Both the position numbers and the translations under genes were made by a program. From the NCBI GenBank assembly GCA_023511725.1, contig JAIMAY010000008.1:1-64000 (forward strand): a stretch of 64,000 nt of DNA. Direction: 5' to 3'. Source of the DNA: Alicyclobacillus sp. (GTDB lineage Bacteria > Bacillota > Bacilli > Alicyclobacillales > Alicyclobacillaceae). The first letter of the stretch is position 1; the number at the start of each line of letters is the position of its first letter. Shown one piece after another: positions 1 through 8,672 of the stretch. The notes under the pieces are model-generated. The model was not told where the DNA came from, made no database searches, and was given only the letters and a program-made list of their open reading frames with translations.

Positions 1-642
<642 letters not shown>

Positions 643-688
643 GAAGAGACCTCCTCCGCAAAACGTCCAGCTGGACCGCGTGTCCGAA

Positions 689-715
689 TTAGCACTCAAA
701 AAAAGGGAGTGCTGA
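689..715. promoter_or_regulatory. CIRCE operator (HrcA binding site)
   Basis: TTAGCACTC, nine bases, then GAGTGCTGA form the inverted repeat known as CIRCE, with one mismatch to the consensus. It sits just downstream of the groES -10 box, in the 5' untranslated region, where the HrcA repressor normally blocks class I heat-shock operons. This indicates HrcA control of groESL. HrcA itself is not in the window. Confidence 0.95.
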
Positions 716-727
716 CACACTCCCCTT

Positions 728-756
728 ATCATAGCGACGGGTGGTTCCATTTGCAA
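728..756 (-). promoter_or_regulatory. Sigma-A promoter of groES-groEL
   Basis: On the minus strand TTGCAA (756-751) and TATGAT (733-728) are separated by 17 bases. Transcription would start near 721, immediately upstream of CIRCE, the standard class I heat-shock architecture. The -35 box lies between the tatC stop and groES. Confidence 0.8.
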
Positions 757-783
757 GGCGCACAGGCGGACGGGCGAATGGCC

Positions 784-1533
784 TTATACCGTGCCGTCGG
801 CATGCGCGGCGCGCAGCGCCTCGCGTTTGCGATACGCCACGGCGGAGAGCAATATGCTGCACTCGTAGAGAAGGATCATCGGCACCACGACGCTCAGGTG
901 CGCCACCAACTCGGGCGGCGAGATCATGACGCCGGCGACAACGATGATGAGATAAGCCCAGCGGCGCATCCGCCGCAGCCAGGCGGGGGTCACAAGACCA
1001 ATGCGCGTGAGAAACACCACCACGATGGGCAGTTCAAACACAAAGCCGAACGGCAGGCAGAGCCCAGTGAGAAACGAGAAATAGGCGTCTGCGCGGATCA
1101 TCACCGTGAACTGCTGGCTGGCCAGCGTCACCAGCACCTTCAACACCATCGGAAACACCACGAACCACGCGAAAGCGACGCCCGCCAAAAACATCACCAC
1201 GAGAAGTGGCAGCAGCCGCACGGCAAACCGCCGCTCGCTCGGCGTCAGGCCCGGCCGAACGAACAACCACAGTTGGTGCAGCGCCACCGGCAGCGTCAAT
1301 CCGGCAGCAACGAGCCCCGCCATGGAGAGGTACACCGTCACGACCTCCCCGGGGGACACCACCACCAGATGATAACCGGTTCGCGTCAGCGGCTGCACCA
1401 GGTAATTGTAAATCCGCGACACCAGCGAAAGACAAACCACCAGCAGGACGATGAAAACCGCCAGCGTGATCAGGAACCGACGCCGAAGTTCCGACAGGTG
1501 GTCCGCCCAGCCCATGCGCCGGTCCGTCATCAC
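784..1533 (-). CDS. tatC: Sec-independent protein translocase TatC
   Basis: TatC is the six-helix membrane receptor that binds twin-arginine signal peptides and, with TatA, exports folded proteins. The roughly 249-residue product has the cytoplasmic N-terminal signature WADHLSELRRRFL, the loop FVRPGLTPSERR after the second helix, and the conserved FxxxF...E region FGFVFELPIVVVFL. Start choice is GTG at 1533 or ATG at 1530; an AAGGAGGGGAGG stretch serves either. It is the last gene of the operon shared with tatA and the molybdenum-cofactor genes, so the pathway likely exports molybdoenzymes among other folded proteins. Confidence 0.96.
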   Translation of the reverse strand: MMTDRRMGWADHLSELRRRFLITLAVFIVLLVVCLSLVSRIYNYLVQPLTRTGYHLVVVSPGEVVTVYLSMAGLVAAGLTLPVALHQLWLFVRPGLTPSERRFAVRLLPLLVVMFLAGVAFAWFVVFPMVLKVLVTLASQQFTVMIRADAYFSFLTGLCLPFGFVFELPIVVVFLTRIGLVTPAWLRRMRRWAYLIIVVAGVMISPPELVAHLSVVVPMILLYECSILLSAVAYRKREALRAAHADGTV

Positions 1534-1570
1534 AGCCTCCCCTCCTTGGCCCAGCGTGCCCGCAGAGTGT

Positions 1571-1828
1571 TCAGACGCCGGGCTCCTCGTCCTTCAGGGG
1601 GATGGGCTCGACGTGCGCCCCCTGCATCTGGCCGGACGCCGTCTGCACCTGCCTCTGCGCAGCTTCCGCCGGTGTATCCTCCGTCAGCCCGCGCGTTGCC
1701 TCCTTGAACTCGCGCAGGGATTTACCAAACGCACGCCCCAACTCGGGCAGTTTGTTCGGGCCAAACAGCAACAGCAGCACCACCAGGATGAGCAGCAGAC
1801 CGGACAAACCGATGTTGCCCAGATTCAC
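1571..1828 (-). CDS. tatA: Sec-independent translocase protein TatA
   Basis: TatA forms the variable-size pore of the twin-arginine export machine. The 85-residue protein has one N-terminal membrane helix ([17 protein letters not shown]), the hinge [16 protein letters not shown], and an amphipathic helix followed by a polar, Gln/Glu-rich tail, as in the TatA/E family. I choose the GTG at 1828 because it overlaps the mobB stop as GTGA and has acaggag ten bases upstream; this implies translational coupling. It precedes tatC by 37 bp. The membrane-segment spacing fits TatA better than TatB. Confidence 0.93.
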   Translation of the reverse strand: MNLGNIGLSGLLLILVVLLLLFGPNKLPELGRAFGKSLREFKEATRGLTEDTPAEAAQRQVQTASGQMQGAHVEPIPLKDEEPGV

Positions 1829-2430
1829 TGTGTCCACACTCCTGTCCGCAGGCGTAGATGCGGGTCCGTGCGCAACTTCTCGCACAATTCGGCCACGTCA
1901 TGTTCATCATACACCCTGGGCACCAGCCCGGCAAGGCACCGCGCCGCCTCACCCTTACTCAGCCCGTCCCCGCACAGAACGCCCCACACGTTGCGCAGCA
2001 CGCCCCCGGCCAGCCCATTCCGAAGCCACACCGCGTCGTCCAGCGTGCGAAGAGCCACCAACTTCGGCCACATGGTGGACTTGCCGCCTTCCAGGATGAC
2101 GGCGTCGATCCGCTCGCCCCCCGCGCACAGCACCTTCAGCAGCCGCTGCGCTGCCGCCTCCACAGCCTCGTCCGCTTCCGGCCACATCAGCATCATCGCA
2201 CCGCCGCCAAACACCGCGGCCGCGGCGGCGCCGGCGCTCACCGCCCGGTCCGTATCCGATCCCGCCTTCTGCCACAGCCGCAGCACCTGCGCCCCCGGCC
2301 CGTCGGCGTGACCGTCGTGCTTCAACACGGCGGCGCGGAGCCCCTGTGCACGCCACCGTGCCACAATGCGCTCCACCCAGTAGGTCTTGCCGCTGTTCTG
2401 GCGGCCCATCACGGCGATGCCGACGGTCAT
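1825..2430 (-). CDS. mobB: Molybdopterin-guanine dinucleotide biosynthesis protein MobB
   Basis: MobB is a GTP-binding protein thought to help MobA attach GMP to molybdopterin. The 201-residue product starts [18 protein letters not shown], in which GRQNSGKT is the P-loop. [13 protein letters not shown] segment corresponds to the conserved KH motif of the family, and VILEGGKST to the EG.K motif. Start ATG at 2430 overlaps the upstream stop as ATGA. It lies between the MoeA-like gene and tatA, all coupled by four-base overlaps. The C-terminal 80 residues are more divergent. Confidence 0.9.
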   Translation of the reverse strand: MTVGIAVMGRQNSGKTYWVERIVARWRAQGLRAAVLKHDGHADGPGAQVLRLWQKAGSDTDRAVSAGAAAAAVFGGGAMMLMWPEADEAVEAAAQRLLKVLCAGGERIDAVILEGGKSTMWPKLVALRTLDDAVWLRNGLAGGVLRNVWGVLCGDGLSKGEAARCLAGLVPRVYDEHDVAELCEKLRTDPHLRLRTGVWTQ

Positions 2431-3416
2431 GATCCCAGCCAACCGCCCGCACCGTGCCGGGCGATGTCCTGCTTGGTCAAGCGGATACCGGCAAGCACGC
2501 GCGGGAGCAGGATGTCGAAGCTGGTGATGGGGTCATGCAGTACTGCCCCCGGCAGGCCGAAGATGGCCGCCTCACTCCGGTATGCCAGCATCAACATGGA
2601 ACCGGGCAGCATCGGCGTGCCGTACGTCACCACATCGTCCGCCGCCCGCCGGATGGCCGCCGGAGATCTGTCATCCGGGTCGACCGACATACCGCCGGTC
2701 ACCAGCACCAGCGTCGCGCCCGCCGCGATGGCGTCGAGAATGGCCGCCGTGATGGCCTCCGCCTCGTCGCCCGGGAACACCTGGCTCTGCACGGGCACGC
2801 CGAACCTGGCCAGCTTTGCCCGCAACACCGGCCCCGACTTGTCCTCGATGCGACCGCTCTGCAACTCGCTTCCCGTGGTCACCAGCGCCGCGCGGTGCGC
2901 CCGGTAGGCGAGGACGTCAATCACAGCCCGCTCCCCCGCCGCACCGGCCAGCGCCTCCACACGCCGCACCTTGTCCTCTGAGATGACGAGAGGGATGGGC
3001 CGCACGGATGCCACCGACGTACCCGCCTCGACATGCTGGAACGGTGTGCGGGTGGCGATGGAGATGTCATCGATGCAGTTCATCTCGTACACGCGCTCTG
3101 TATCCACCCACAGCACGCCGCTGCGCGCGGCCTTCAGCACCACCTTGCCTTCGTGCACCTCGCTGAGGCTCACGCCCGCGCCCGCCACGGCCTTGGCCAT
3201 GCGCTCCGCCGCGTCATTTTCGTGCAGCTCCCCGGGCTCCAGCTCCAACACCCACACGTAGCGTTTGCCCATGTCGAGCAGCACCGGCACATCCTCCGGT
3301 CGAATGATGTGTCCCTTCGCGAATTGCCGACCCTTGAACACGCCCGGCACAATCCGCGTCAGATCATGGGCGAGGGGCATGCCAATCGCCTGCTCCACGG
3401 GAATCTCCCGGCGCAT
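2427..3416 (-). CDS. MoeA-like molybdopterin-binding protein
   Basis: The 329-residue protein belongs to the MoeA/MogA-like molybdopterin-binding group (cd03522-type). Residues about 170-300 form the MoaB/Mog fold with VTTGSELQSGRIEDKSGP and the characteristic VTGGMSVDPDDRSP loop, which binds molybdopterin. The N-terminal half lacks the full MoeA domain set, so it may be a molybdopterin sensor or insertion factor rather than canonical MoeA. The ATG at 3416 follows GAGAGGAG at nine bases and lies 6 bp past the mobA stop. It sits in the mobA-mobB cluster, supporting a role in molybdenum cofactor maturation. Confidence 0.85.
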   Translation of the reverse strand: MRREIPVEQAIGMPLAHDLTRIVPGVFKGRQFAKGHIIRPEDVPVLLDMGKRYVWVLELEPGELHENDAAERMAKAVAGAGVSLSEVHEGKVVLKAARSGVLWVDTERVYEMNCIDDISIATRTPFQHVEAGTSVASVRPIPLVISEDKVRRVEALAGAAGERAVIDVLAYRAHRAALVTTGSELQSGRIEDKSGPVLRAKLARFGVPVQSQVFPGDEAEAITAAILDAIAAGATLVLVTGGMSVDPDDRSPAAIRRAADDVVTYGTPMLPGSMLMLAYRSEAAIFGLPGAVLHDPITSFDILLPRVLAGIRLTKQDIARHGAGGWLGS

Positions 3417-3421
3417 CCGCG

Positions 3422-4072
3422 TCAACTCCTCTCTCCGTGCCCTGGGGCGTAATGGCGAAACCATGTCAACCACTGCTCGTAATCCGCCGGGGTGTGGACG
3501 GGGCGCAGCACCCAATCCGGCACCCCCATGGCCGCTGCGTCCAGCCCTTCCAGGCGAAGCCCGTCCATCGCTGCCAACAGCCGCCGCTTACCCGCGGATG
3601 CGGCGCGCCGCAGCGCCTCACCGGCGCCCGGCCGGTAGCAGCCGAGCAGCGGCTGCCAGTGCCCATCGCGGACCGCCAGCACCGCATCCGCCCATGGCCG
3701 CTGCTGGAGCGCGTCCGCCAGCGAGGTCAGCACGTGCGGTACCAGCCCTGGCAGGTCTCCAGCCAACACCCACACCCGCTCGGCCTCGTCTCCGTCGGGC
3801 CAGGCGTGGGCCAGCGCGCGCAGCGGACCCTCGTGCCACGCCGCATCGGGGATGATGCGCAGCCGTCCACCGGCTTTCTCCGCCAGCGCAGTCCAGGCGC
3901 CCGCGTCCGGCGGGGTCAGCAACCACGCCTCCGCGCAGACCGCCAGCCCTGTCTGCACAACGTGGTGAAGGATGGACGGCCCACACGGATACCGCGGCAG
4001 AGACAGCTTGTCCATCCCCATGCGCCGGCTGGCCCCACCGGCGAGGATCAGGCAGACGCCCCGCACCGCCAT
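3422..4072 (-). CDS. mobA: Molybdenum cofactor guanylyltransferase MobA
   Basis: MobA transfers GMP from GTP to Mo-molybdopterin, making the dinucleotide cofactor of DMSO-reductase family enzymes. The 216-residue protein starts MAVRGVCLILAGGASRRMG, with the nucleotidyltransferase signature LAGGxSRRMG and lysine of MDKLSL. VLAGDLPGLVP is the metal-binding DxP region (usually DMP; here DLP). GCYRPGAGEALRR matches the family's substrate region. It overlaps the preceding cyclo-ligase gene by 25 bp. A related nucleotidyltransferase of the CoxI/MocA group is possible, but mobB next door favours MobA. Confidence 0.87.
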   Translation of the reverse strand: MAVRGVCLILAGGASRRMGMDKLSLPRYPCGPSILHHVVQTGLAVCAEAWLLTPPDAGAWTALAEKAGGRLRIIPDAAWHEGPLRALAHAWPDGDEAERVWVLAGDLPGLVPHVLTSLADALQQRPWADAVLAVRDGHWQPLLGCYRPGAGEALRRAASAGKRRLLAAMDGLRLEGLDAAAMGVPDWVLRPVHTPADYEQWLTWFRHYAPGHGERS

Positions 4073-4665
4073 GCACCCGCCTCTGTGATCACCCATTGCA
4101 TGGGCACATCCCACGGATCCGACGGAAGATGCGGGACACGCTGGCACTCGTAGCACACGCCGATGCGCACCGCGCGCACCCCCGGCCGGTTCAGCCACGC
4201 GTCGTAATACCCGGCACCAAAACCCAGCCGCGTCCCGTCGTGGGCGAAACCGAGCCCGGGCACCACGACGGCGGCCAACCCATTCGGCGGGATCACACAC
4301 GCGCTTGGCGGCGGCTCGGGGATGCCGAATCGTCCGCGCACCAGCGCCGCATCCTCCGACCATACCGCAAACACCATCTCGCGCGGCCCCGTCACCCTTG
4401 GCAGCGCCGGTGTCCAGCCCAGTTCGCGCAACTTGGGCAGGAGTGGCGTCAGATCCACCTCGCCGCGCACGGGCCAGTACAGGGCCACCGCCGTCTCGCC
4501 GACCTCCCGCGGCAGCGCCCGCAGCAGCGTCAACAGCCGCGCCTGAATTGCGGCGTCCGCGGCGCTCCGCTCCGTCGGCGACAGGTTGCGACGGGCGGTG
4601 AGGAGACGGGATCGCCAGATGGATTTGCCGTCGCTATCGGAACCTTCCGTGCTCTTGACCGTCAA
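4048..4665 (-). CDS. 5-formyltetrahydrofolate cyclo-ligase
   Basis: This enzyme converts 5-formyl-THF to 5,10-methenyl-THF using ATP, clearing an inhibitory folate storage form. The 205-residue product has the N-terminal SRLLTARRNLSP basic region, YWPVRGEVDLTPLL (substrate loop), and the strongly conserved PGLGFAHDGTRLGFGAGYYD, the ATP and folate-binding signature. The probable start is a TTG at 4665 that overlaps the PAP2 stop as TTGA, with GGAGGA upstream. Co-transcription with mobA is seen by overlap. No functional link to the Mo genes is obvious. Confidence 0.94.
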   Translation of the reverse strand: MTVKSTEGSDSDGKSIWRSRLLTARRNLSPTERSAADAAIQARLLTLLRALPREVGETAVALYWPVRGEVDLTPLLPKLRELGWTPALPRVTGPREMVFAVWSEDAALVRGRFGIPEPPPSACVIPPNGLAAVVVPGLGFAHDGTRLGFGAGYYDAWLNRPGVRAVRIGVCYECQRVPHLPSDPWDVPMQWVITEAGAWRCGASA

Positions 4666-5567
4666 TCCTCCGTCCTCCGTTCATACAGCCCGCACAACCA
4701 GAACAGCGCCGGCGCCAGGCAGGCGGCCCAGAGGCCATCCAGCAGCGGATACACCACGCTCCACCAGTCGCCCAGCGGCCACCTGTTCAACGCCCATTGT
4801 ACCGCAACCAACCCCGCGATGCCGATCACGGCCGCACACACCCGCTGCCACAGCTGCTCGCCCATGGTCAGCCGCAGGTAGCGCTCCTCCGCCAGCCAGC
4901 CGAGCCCCAGCCCCAGCGCCAGCGCCGCCGCGCGCGCCGCACCGGGGTGTGGATGAATCACCACCATCGCCGCCGGCGCGAGCAGCGCGAGAAGCAGGCG
5001 CAACCGGTACGGGATCTCGCGATACGTCCACCACCGCCCGAGCGCCCAGCCGACGAGACCGACCACGAGCCCCACGGCCCAGCCGATGAGCACATCGAGC
5101 GGCCAGTGAAGCCCGAGGTACACGCGCGAGATGCCAATCAGCAGCACCAGCACCAAGACGACGGCGCCGACGTCACGGCGCCTGAACCAACGGACCACCA
5201 GCGTCCCGAGGGTGGCCGCGCTCTGCGCGTGACCGCTGGGCAGTGCATAGCCGCCCGCCTCATGCGGGGACCAGGTGAGGATGCCGGGGATCCCCACCGG
5301 ACGCTGCAATCCGAGTGAGGACTTGCCGAAATCGTTCAGCCAAAACGACACGCTCAGCACATACAGCACGCGAAAGCCAAGGGTCCTGTGGACCGACCAC
5401 ATCAGGACGCACCCGGCGATGAGCAGAAAGGTCACGCCGCCGAGCCAGGAGATCCACTCGGCCAGCCGCACCACCACGGGATGCACGAACTGCTGCAGCC
5501 AGCGGATGCACACGTATTGCCAAAGGTAACCGCTCGGCATCGGAAAATCGGGCGCCAAAGACGACAC
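4662..5567 (-). CDS. PAP2 (type 2 phosphatidic acid phosphatase) membrane phosphatase
   Basis: A multi-span membrane phosphatase of the PAP2 superfamily, likely acting on lipid phosphates such as undecaprenyl diphosphate or phosphatidic acid. The three catalytic motifs are visible: KSSLGLQRP, YALPSGHAQ and SRVYLGLHWPLDVLIG. About six or seven membrane helices surround them, and the C-terminal third carries extra hydrophobic segments. The frame stays open farther upstream, but GTG at 5567 has GGAGGGGGAG seven bases before it, giving 301 residues. It is the first gene of the operon that ends with tatC. The substrate is not known. Confidence 0.88.
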   Translation of the reverse strand: MSSLAPDFPMPSGYLWQYVCIRWLQQFVHPVVVRLAEWISWLGGVTFLLIAGCVLMWSVHRTLGFRVLYVLSVSFWLNDFGKSSLGLQRPVGIPGILTWSPHEAGGYALPSGHAQSAATLGTLVVRWFRRRDVGAVVLVLVLLIGISRVYLGLHWPLDVLIGWAVGLVVGLVGWALGRWWTYREIPYRLRLLLALLAPAAMVVIHPHPGAARAAALALGLGLGWLAEERYLRLTMGEQLWQRVCAAVIGIAGLVAVQWALNRWPLGDWWSVVYPLLDGLWAACLAPALFWLCGLYERRTED

Positions 5568-5678
5568 GTCGCTTCTCCCCCTCCGGCGCCGTTCACCCGA
5601 CGGCACCACCGTCAGGCCAAGCCCGGCCCGTCCGCTGTATGTATATGAGGGAGGAGACGGATGCTATGCCGCCATGCG

Positions 5679-5796
5679 TTATCCACAATATACACAGGGT
5701 TATCCACAAGCTGTGCACAGCGTGACGCCCAGTTCCGACGCGGTTCGACACCGGTTATCCACACAACCCACAGCGATGCGCGACGCGTTATCCACA
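5679..5796 (+). promoter_or_regulatory. DnaA-box cluster (four perfect TTATCCACA plus one near-match)
   Basis: The intergenic stretch between the PAP2 gene and tsaD holds TTATCCACA at 5679, 5700, 5755 and 5788, all on the plus strand, plus ATATACACA at 5688 (one mismatch to TTATACACA). Start-to-start distances of the perfect boxes are 21, 55 and 33 bp, near whole helical turns. No dnaA or dnaN is nearby, so this is unlikely to be oriC; it resembles the DnaA-box clusters that titrate DnaA or regulate initiation in Bacilli. It could also regulate the flanking operons. Confidence 0.85.
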
Positions 5797-5815
5797 ACGC
5801 CATGCCCGGCCGAGG

Positions 5816-6838
5816 TCAGACTCGCCCTGCCTGCCAATCCTCGAGCGACAGCACCGCATGGGCATTGAGCGTAAGGTCTGCACGCTGCCCGCGCGACCAT
5901 GCGAAATACGCGGCGGCGGCAATCATCGCACCATTATCCGTACACAGCGCCAACGGCGGCGCCTGAACCCGGAAACCGTCCGCTTCCGCTCGAGCCGCGA
6001 GGGCGCGACGCAGCCCCTGATTGGCGGCCACGCCCCCCGCCAGCACCACCGTGCGCAGACCCGTCGCGGCCACAGCGCGCGCCGTCTTCTCCACCAGCAC
6101 GTCGATCACGGCCTGCTGAAAGCTGGCGCACACATCTTCCACCGCCACCGTCTCGCCGCTGCGCCGGCAGCGCTCCAGCTCGTGCCAGACCGCAGTTTTG
6201 AGACCGCTGAAGCTGAAGTCGAAGTTGTCCTCGTCGAGCATGGATCGGGGAAATGCAAAGGCGTCGGGCCGGCCCCGCTGCGCCAGCGCGTCCACCTTCG
6301 GCCCTCCGGGATAGCGCAGCCCGAGCAGGCGCGCCACCTTGTCGTACGCTTCACCGGCCGCGTCGTCCTTGGTGCCGCCCAGGCGTTCAAAGCGAAACTG
6401 CTCGTCCACCCTCAGGATCTCGGTGTGGCCACCGGACACGACGAGGGCGAGCACCGGCGGCCTAAGGTCCGTTCCGATGAAGGCGGCCGCCACGTGCCCT
6501 GCGATGTGGTGCACGCCAATCAGCGGCAATCCCGTCGCGAGCGCGTAGCCTTTGGCGGCTGACACCCCCACCAAAAGCGCCCCGAGCAGGCCCGGGCCAC
6601 AGGTGACCGCGATGGCGTCGAGCTGATGCCATTCCAACCCCGCCTCGCGCATCGCCTGCTCGGTGACGCGCGTCACCACCTCCGTATGGCGGCGCGATGC
6701 CACCTCCGGCACAACGCCCCCGAACCGCGCGTGCACCTCCACCTGTGAGGCCAGCGCCTGGGCACAAAGGCGGCGGCCGTCTTCCACGATGGCCGCCGCT
6801 GTTTCGTCACAGCTTGTTTCAATGCCGAGAATTCTCAC
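5816..6838 (-). CDS. tsaD: tRNA N6-adenosine threonylcarbamoyltransferase TsaD
   Basis: TsaD transfers threonylcarbamoyl to A37 of ANN-decoding tRNAs (t6A) as part of the TsaBDE complex. The 340-residue protein begins VRILGIETSCDETAAAIV, the Kae1/TsaD signature, and has the metal-binding HHIAGHVAA motif, VSGGHTEI and GGTKDDAAGEAYDK. C-terminal LAGGVAANQGLR and CTDNGAMIA are ATP-site motifs. The GTG at 6838 overlaps the rimI stop as GTGA and has GGAGG nine bases before it. It ends the thiL-tsaE-tsaB-rimI-tsaD operon and is followed by the DnaA-box cluster. Confidence 0.97.
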   Translation of the reverse strand: MRILGIETSCDETAAAIVEDGRRLCAQALASQVEVHARFGGVVPEVASRRHTEVVTRVTEQAMREAGLEWHQLDAIAVTCGPGLLGALLVGVSAAKGYALATGLPLIGVHHIAGHVAAAFIGTDLRPPVLALVVSGGHTEILRVDEQFRFERLGGTKDDAAGEAYDKVARLLGLRYPGGPKVDALAQRGRPDAFAFPRSMLDEDNFDFSFSGLKTAVWHELERCRRSGETVAVEDVCASFQQAVIDVLVEKTARAVAATGLRTVVLAGGVAANQGLRRALAARAEADGFRVQAPPLALCTDNGAMIAAAAYFAWSRGQRADLTLNAHAVLSLEDWQAGRV

Positions 6839-7344
6839 GCGCCAAACCCTCCAATGCGCTCCCGCTGCACGTCCGGCGGCAGCGTGACCCACATGATCAG
6901 CGCGTCCTCATGGTTGTCTGTGTAGTAACCGCGCCGAATGCCCGCCGGCTGAAACCCCAGCTTGCGGTACAGATTCTGCGCCACGTGGTTGGTGACGCGC
7001 ACCTCGAGCGTCATCCGCGTGATGCCCTGATCCGCGCAGATGGTCATGAGCGCCCGCATCAGACGTTCGCCGAGGTGGCGGCCGCGATAGGCCGGATCGA
7101 CCGCGACATTGGTCACATGGCCCTCGTCGAGAATCAGCCAGATGCCGGCATATCCGACGATGCGCCCCGCGTCCTCCGCGACGATGTAACGGGCGAACTG
7201 GTTGTCCACCAACTCGGTCAGAAACGCGTGGCGCGACCACGGCGCGGAAAACGACCTGCGTTCGATTTGCATCACCTGGTCCAGGTCCTTCACCGTCATC
7301 CGCCGCAGCCGAATCTCCTCCGCCGCGGACGCTGCGTCATTCAC
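6835..7344 (-). CDS. rimI: Ribosomal-protein-alanine N-acetyltransferase RimI
   Basis: A GNAT-fold N-acetyltransferase; RimI acetylates the N-terminal alanine of ribosomal protein S18 and perhaps other proteins. The 169-residue product carries the acetyl-CoA motif VDPAYRGRHLGERLM and the NLYRKLGFQPAGIRRGYY segment diagnostic of RimI. The GTG at 7344 has GGGAGG eight bases upstream and overlaps the tsaB end by 8 bp. Position between tsaB and tsaD is conserved in many Bacillota. The partner protein is inferred from the family. Confidence 0.94.
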   Translation of the reverse strand: MNDAASAAEEIRLRRMTVKDLDQVMQIERRSFSAPWSRHAFLTELVDNQFARYIVAEDAGRIVGYAGIWLILDEGHVTNVAVDPAYRGRHLGERLMRALMTICADQGITRMTLEVRVTNHVAQNLYRKLGFQPAGIRRGYYTDNHEDALIMWVTLPPDVQRERIGGFGA

Positions 7345-8119
7345 CCGGTTTCCCTCCCGGTCCTCCGGATTCGCGGCCTCCGTCACCCGCCATCCCGTCC
7401 TTCTCTTCCCATTTGACCTCCGCCTGTGCGCGTAGAGTGTACTCCGGCGCCACATCGTGCACCGCATCGCCGACGACAGGGGCCACCTCCCCGCGCGCGG
7501 CCACCTGGAGCAGCGCGGGAGCGATGCCACCGGCCACCTCGGCGAGCGTCATCCGCCGTGCCTCACCAAAGCCGCTGATCAGCCCTTGATCCTGCGGGCG
7601 AAAGTCGTGAACCAGCAGCAGTGGCCCTCCGCTTTCCGCACCCTCCGCCGCATGCACGTGCTCCCGCCATGCCTCCACCGCCTCGACCCGCGGCGGGATG
7701 CGGCACACCCAGCCCGCCGCCGACACTTCGTAGAGGGCGCCGAACGCCCGCCCGCGGCGCGCGAACAGCAGAGGTAGGACGCGCACGGATGCGCTGGGGC
7801 GCCCTGGACATGCGGCGCCGGCCACGGCCCGCAGCGTCGACACCGGCACCAGCGGCAAGCCAAGCGCTGTGGCCATCGCCTTCGCGGTGCTGACCGCGAG
7901 CCGCACGCCCGTGTACGATCCCGGCCCAACACCGACAGCGACCAACTCGACGTCGCGCGGATTCAGCCCGCACATGCGGAGCAGGTCCAGCACCGTCGGC
8001 TGCAGCAGGCGGGAATGCCCGCGCGGCACGCGCACAGCCGCACCCGCCAGCGGTTCTTCACCTCGGCCCACGGCCACGGCGAGCACCTCGGTCGCCGTGT
8101 CCATCGCTAAAACAACCAT
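7337..8119 (-). CDS. tsaB: tRNA threonylcarbamoyladenosine biosynthesis protein TsaB
   Basis: TsaB is the catalytically inactive paralogue that dimerises with TsaD to form the t6A synthase. The protein (about 260 residues) starts VVLAMDTATEVLAVAV and has the family hallmark GVGPGSYTGVRLAVSTAKAMA. The C-terminal 40 residues are low-complexity and charged (ending GDGGRESGGPGGKPGE), longer than usual. ATG at 8119 is preferred; an in-frame GTG lies four codons upstream. It overlaps tsaE by 13 bp. Confidence 0.94.
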   Translation of the reverse strand: MVVLAMDTATEVLAVAVGRGEEPLAGAAVRVPRGHSRLLQPTVLDLLRMCGLNPRDVELVAVGVGPGSYTGVRLAVSTAKAMATALGLPLVPVSTLRAVAGAACPGRPSASVRVLPLLFARRGRAFGALYEVSAAGWVCRIPPRVEAVEAWREHVHAAEGAESGGPLLLVHDFRPQDQGLISGFGEARRMTLAEVAGGIAPALLQVAARGEVAPVVGDAVHDVAPEYTLRAQAEVKWEEKDGMAGDGGRESGGPGGKPGE

Positions 8120-8637
8120 CGTTTCACCCACTCGTCCAGCCGATCCCGCCCGCGCGGCCCCGTCGGCCGGGTGTGAAACGTCCGCTCATCGATACGCGGC
8201 AACGGCGCCGGCTGGATCCGCACCTGCAGCACGTCGCTGAACGCCTCCCCGGCGTCGCCCGGCCACTCCACCAACCACGCGGCGTCCTCCAGGCCACCCT
8301 CCCAGCCCGCCGCCTCCAGCGCTTCCTCCAGCGACAGCGCGCCTCCGGCAGCCTGCGGCGCACCTTCCTCCGCGGCGGCAAAGCGGTACAGGTCCATGTG
8401 GATCAACCGAATGCGCCCCTCGTATTCCGCCGCCAGGACGAACGTGGGGCTGGTCACATCCGCCGTCACGCCCAACCCCGCGGCCACACCCTGGCAAAAG
8501 GTGGTCTTGCCCGCGCCGACAGGGCCCGCCAACAGCACCACGTCGCCGGGTTGCAGCAGTTCCCCCAGGCAGCGTCCCAGCCGCCTTGTCTCGGCCGGCG
8601 ATCTCGTTGTGAACACCGTCTCCCGGCTCATCGTCAT
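8107..8637 (-). CDS. tsaE: tRNA threonylcarbamoyladenosine biosynthesis ATPase TsaE
   Basis: TsaE is the small P-loop ATPase that resets the TsaBD complex. The product has RLGRCLGELLQPGDVVLLAG, the Walker A GPVGAGKTT, TSPTFVLAAEY and the Walker B-like HMDLYRF motif in family order. The N-terminal start is uncertain among ATGs at 8646, 8637 and 8631, none with a strong ribosome site. An insertion rich in Ala and Gly (around EEGAPQAAGGAL) lengthens the middle. It overlaps the thiL stop only if a longer start is used. Confidence 0.92.
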   Translation of the reverse strand: MTMSRETVFTTRSPAETRRLGRCLGELLQPGDVVLLAGPVGAGKTTFCQGVAAGLGVTADVTSPTFVLAAEYEGRIRLIHMDLYRFAAAEEGAPQAAGGALSLEEALEAAGWEGGLEDAAWLVEWPGDAGEAFSDVLQVRIQPAPLPRIDERTFHTRPTGPRGRDRLDEWVKRWLF

Positions 8638-8672
8638 CCCCGCCATCCGCCGACGGCGGCCGCCCCGCCACC

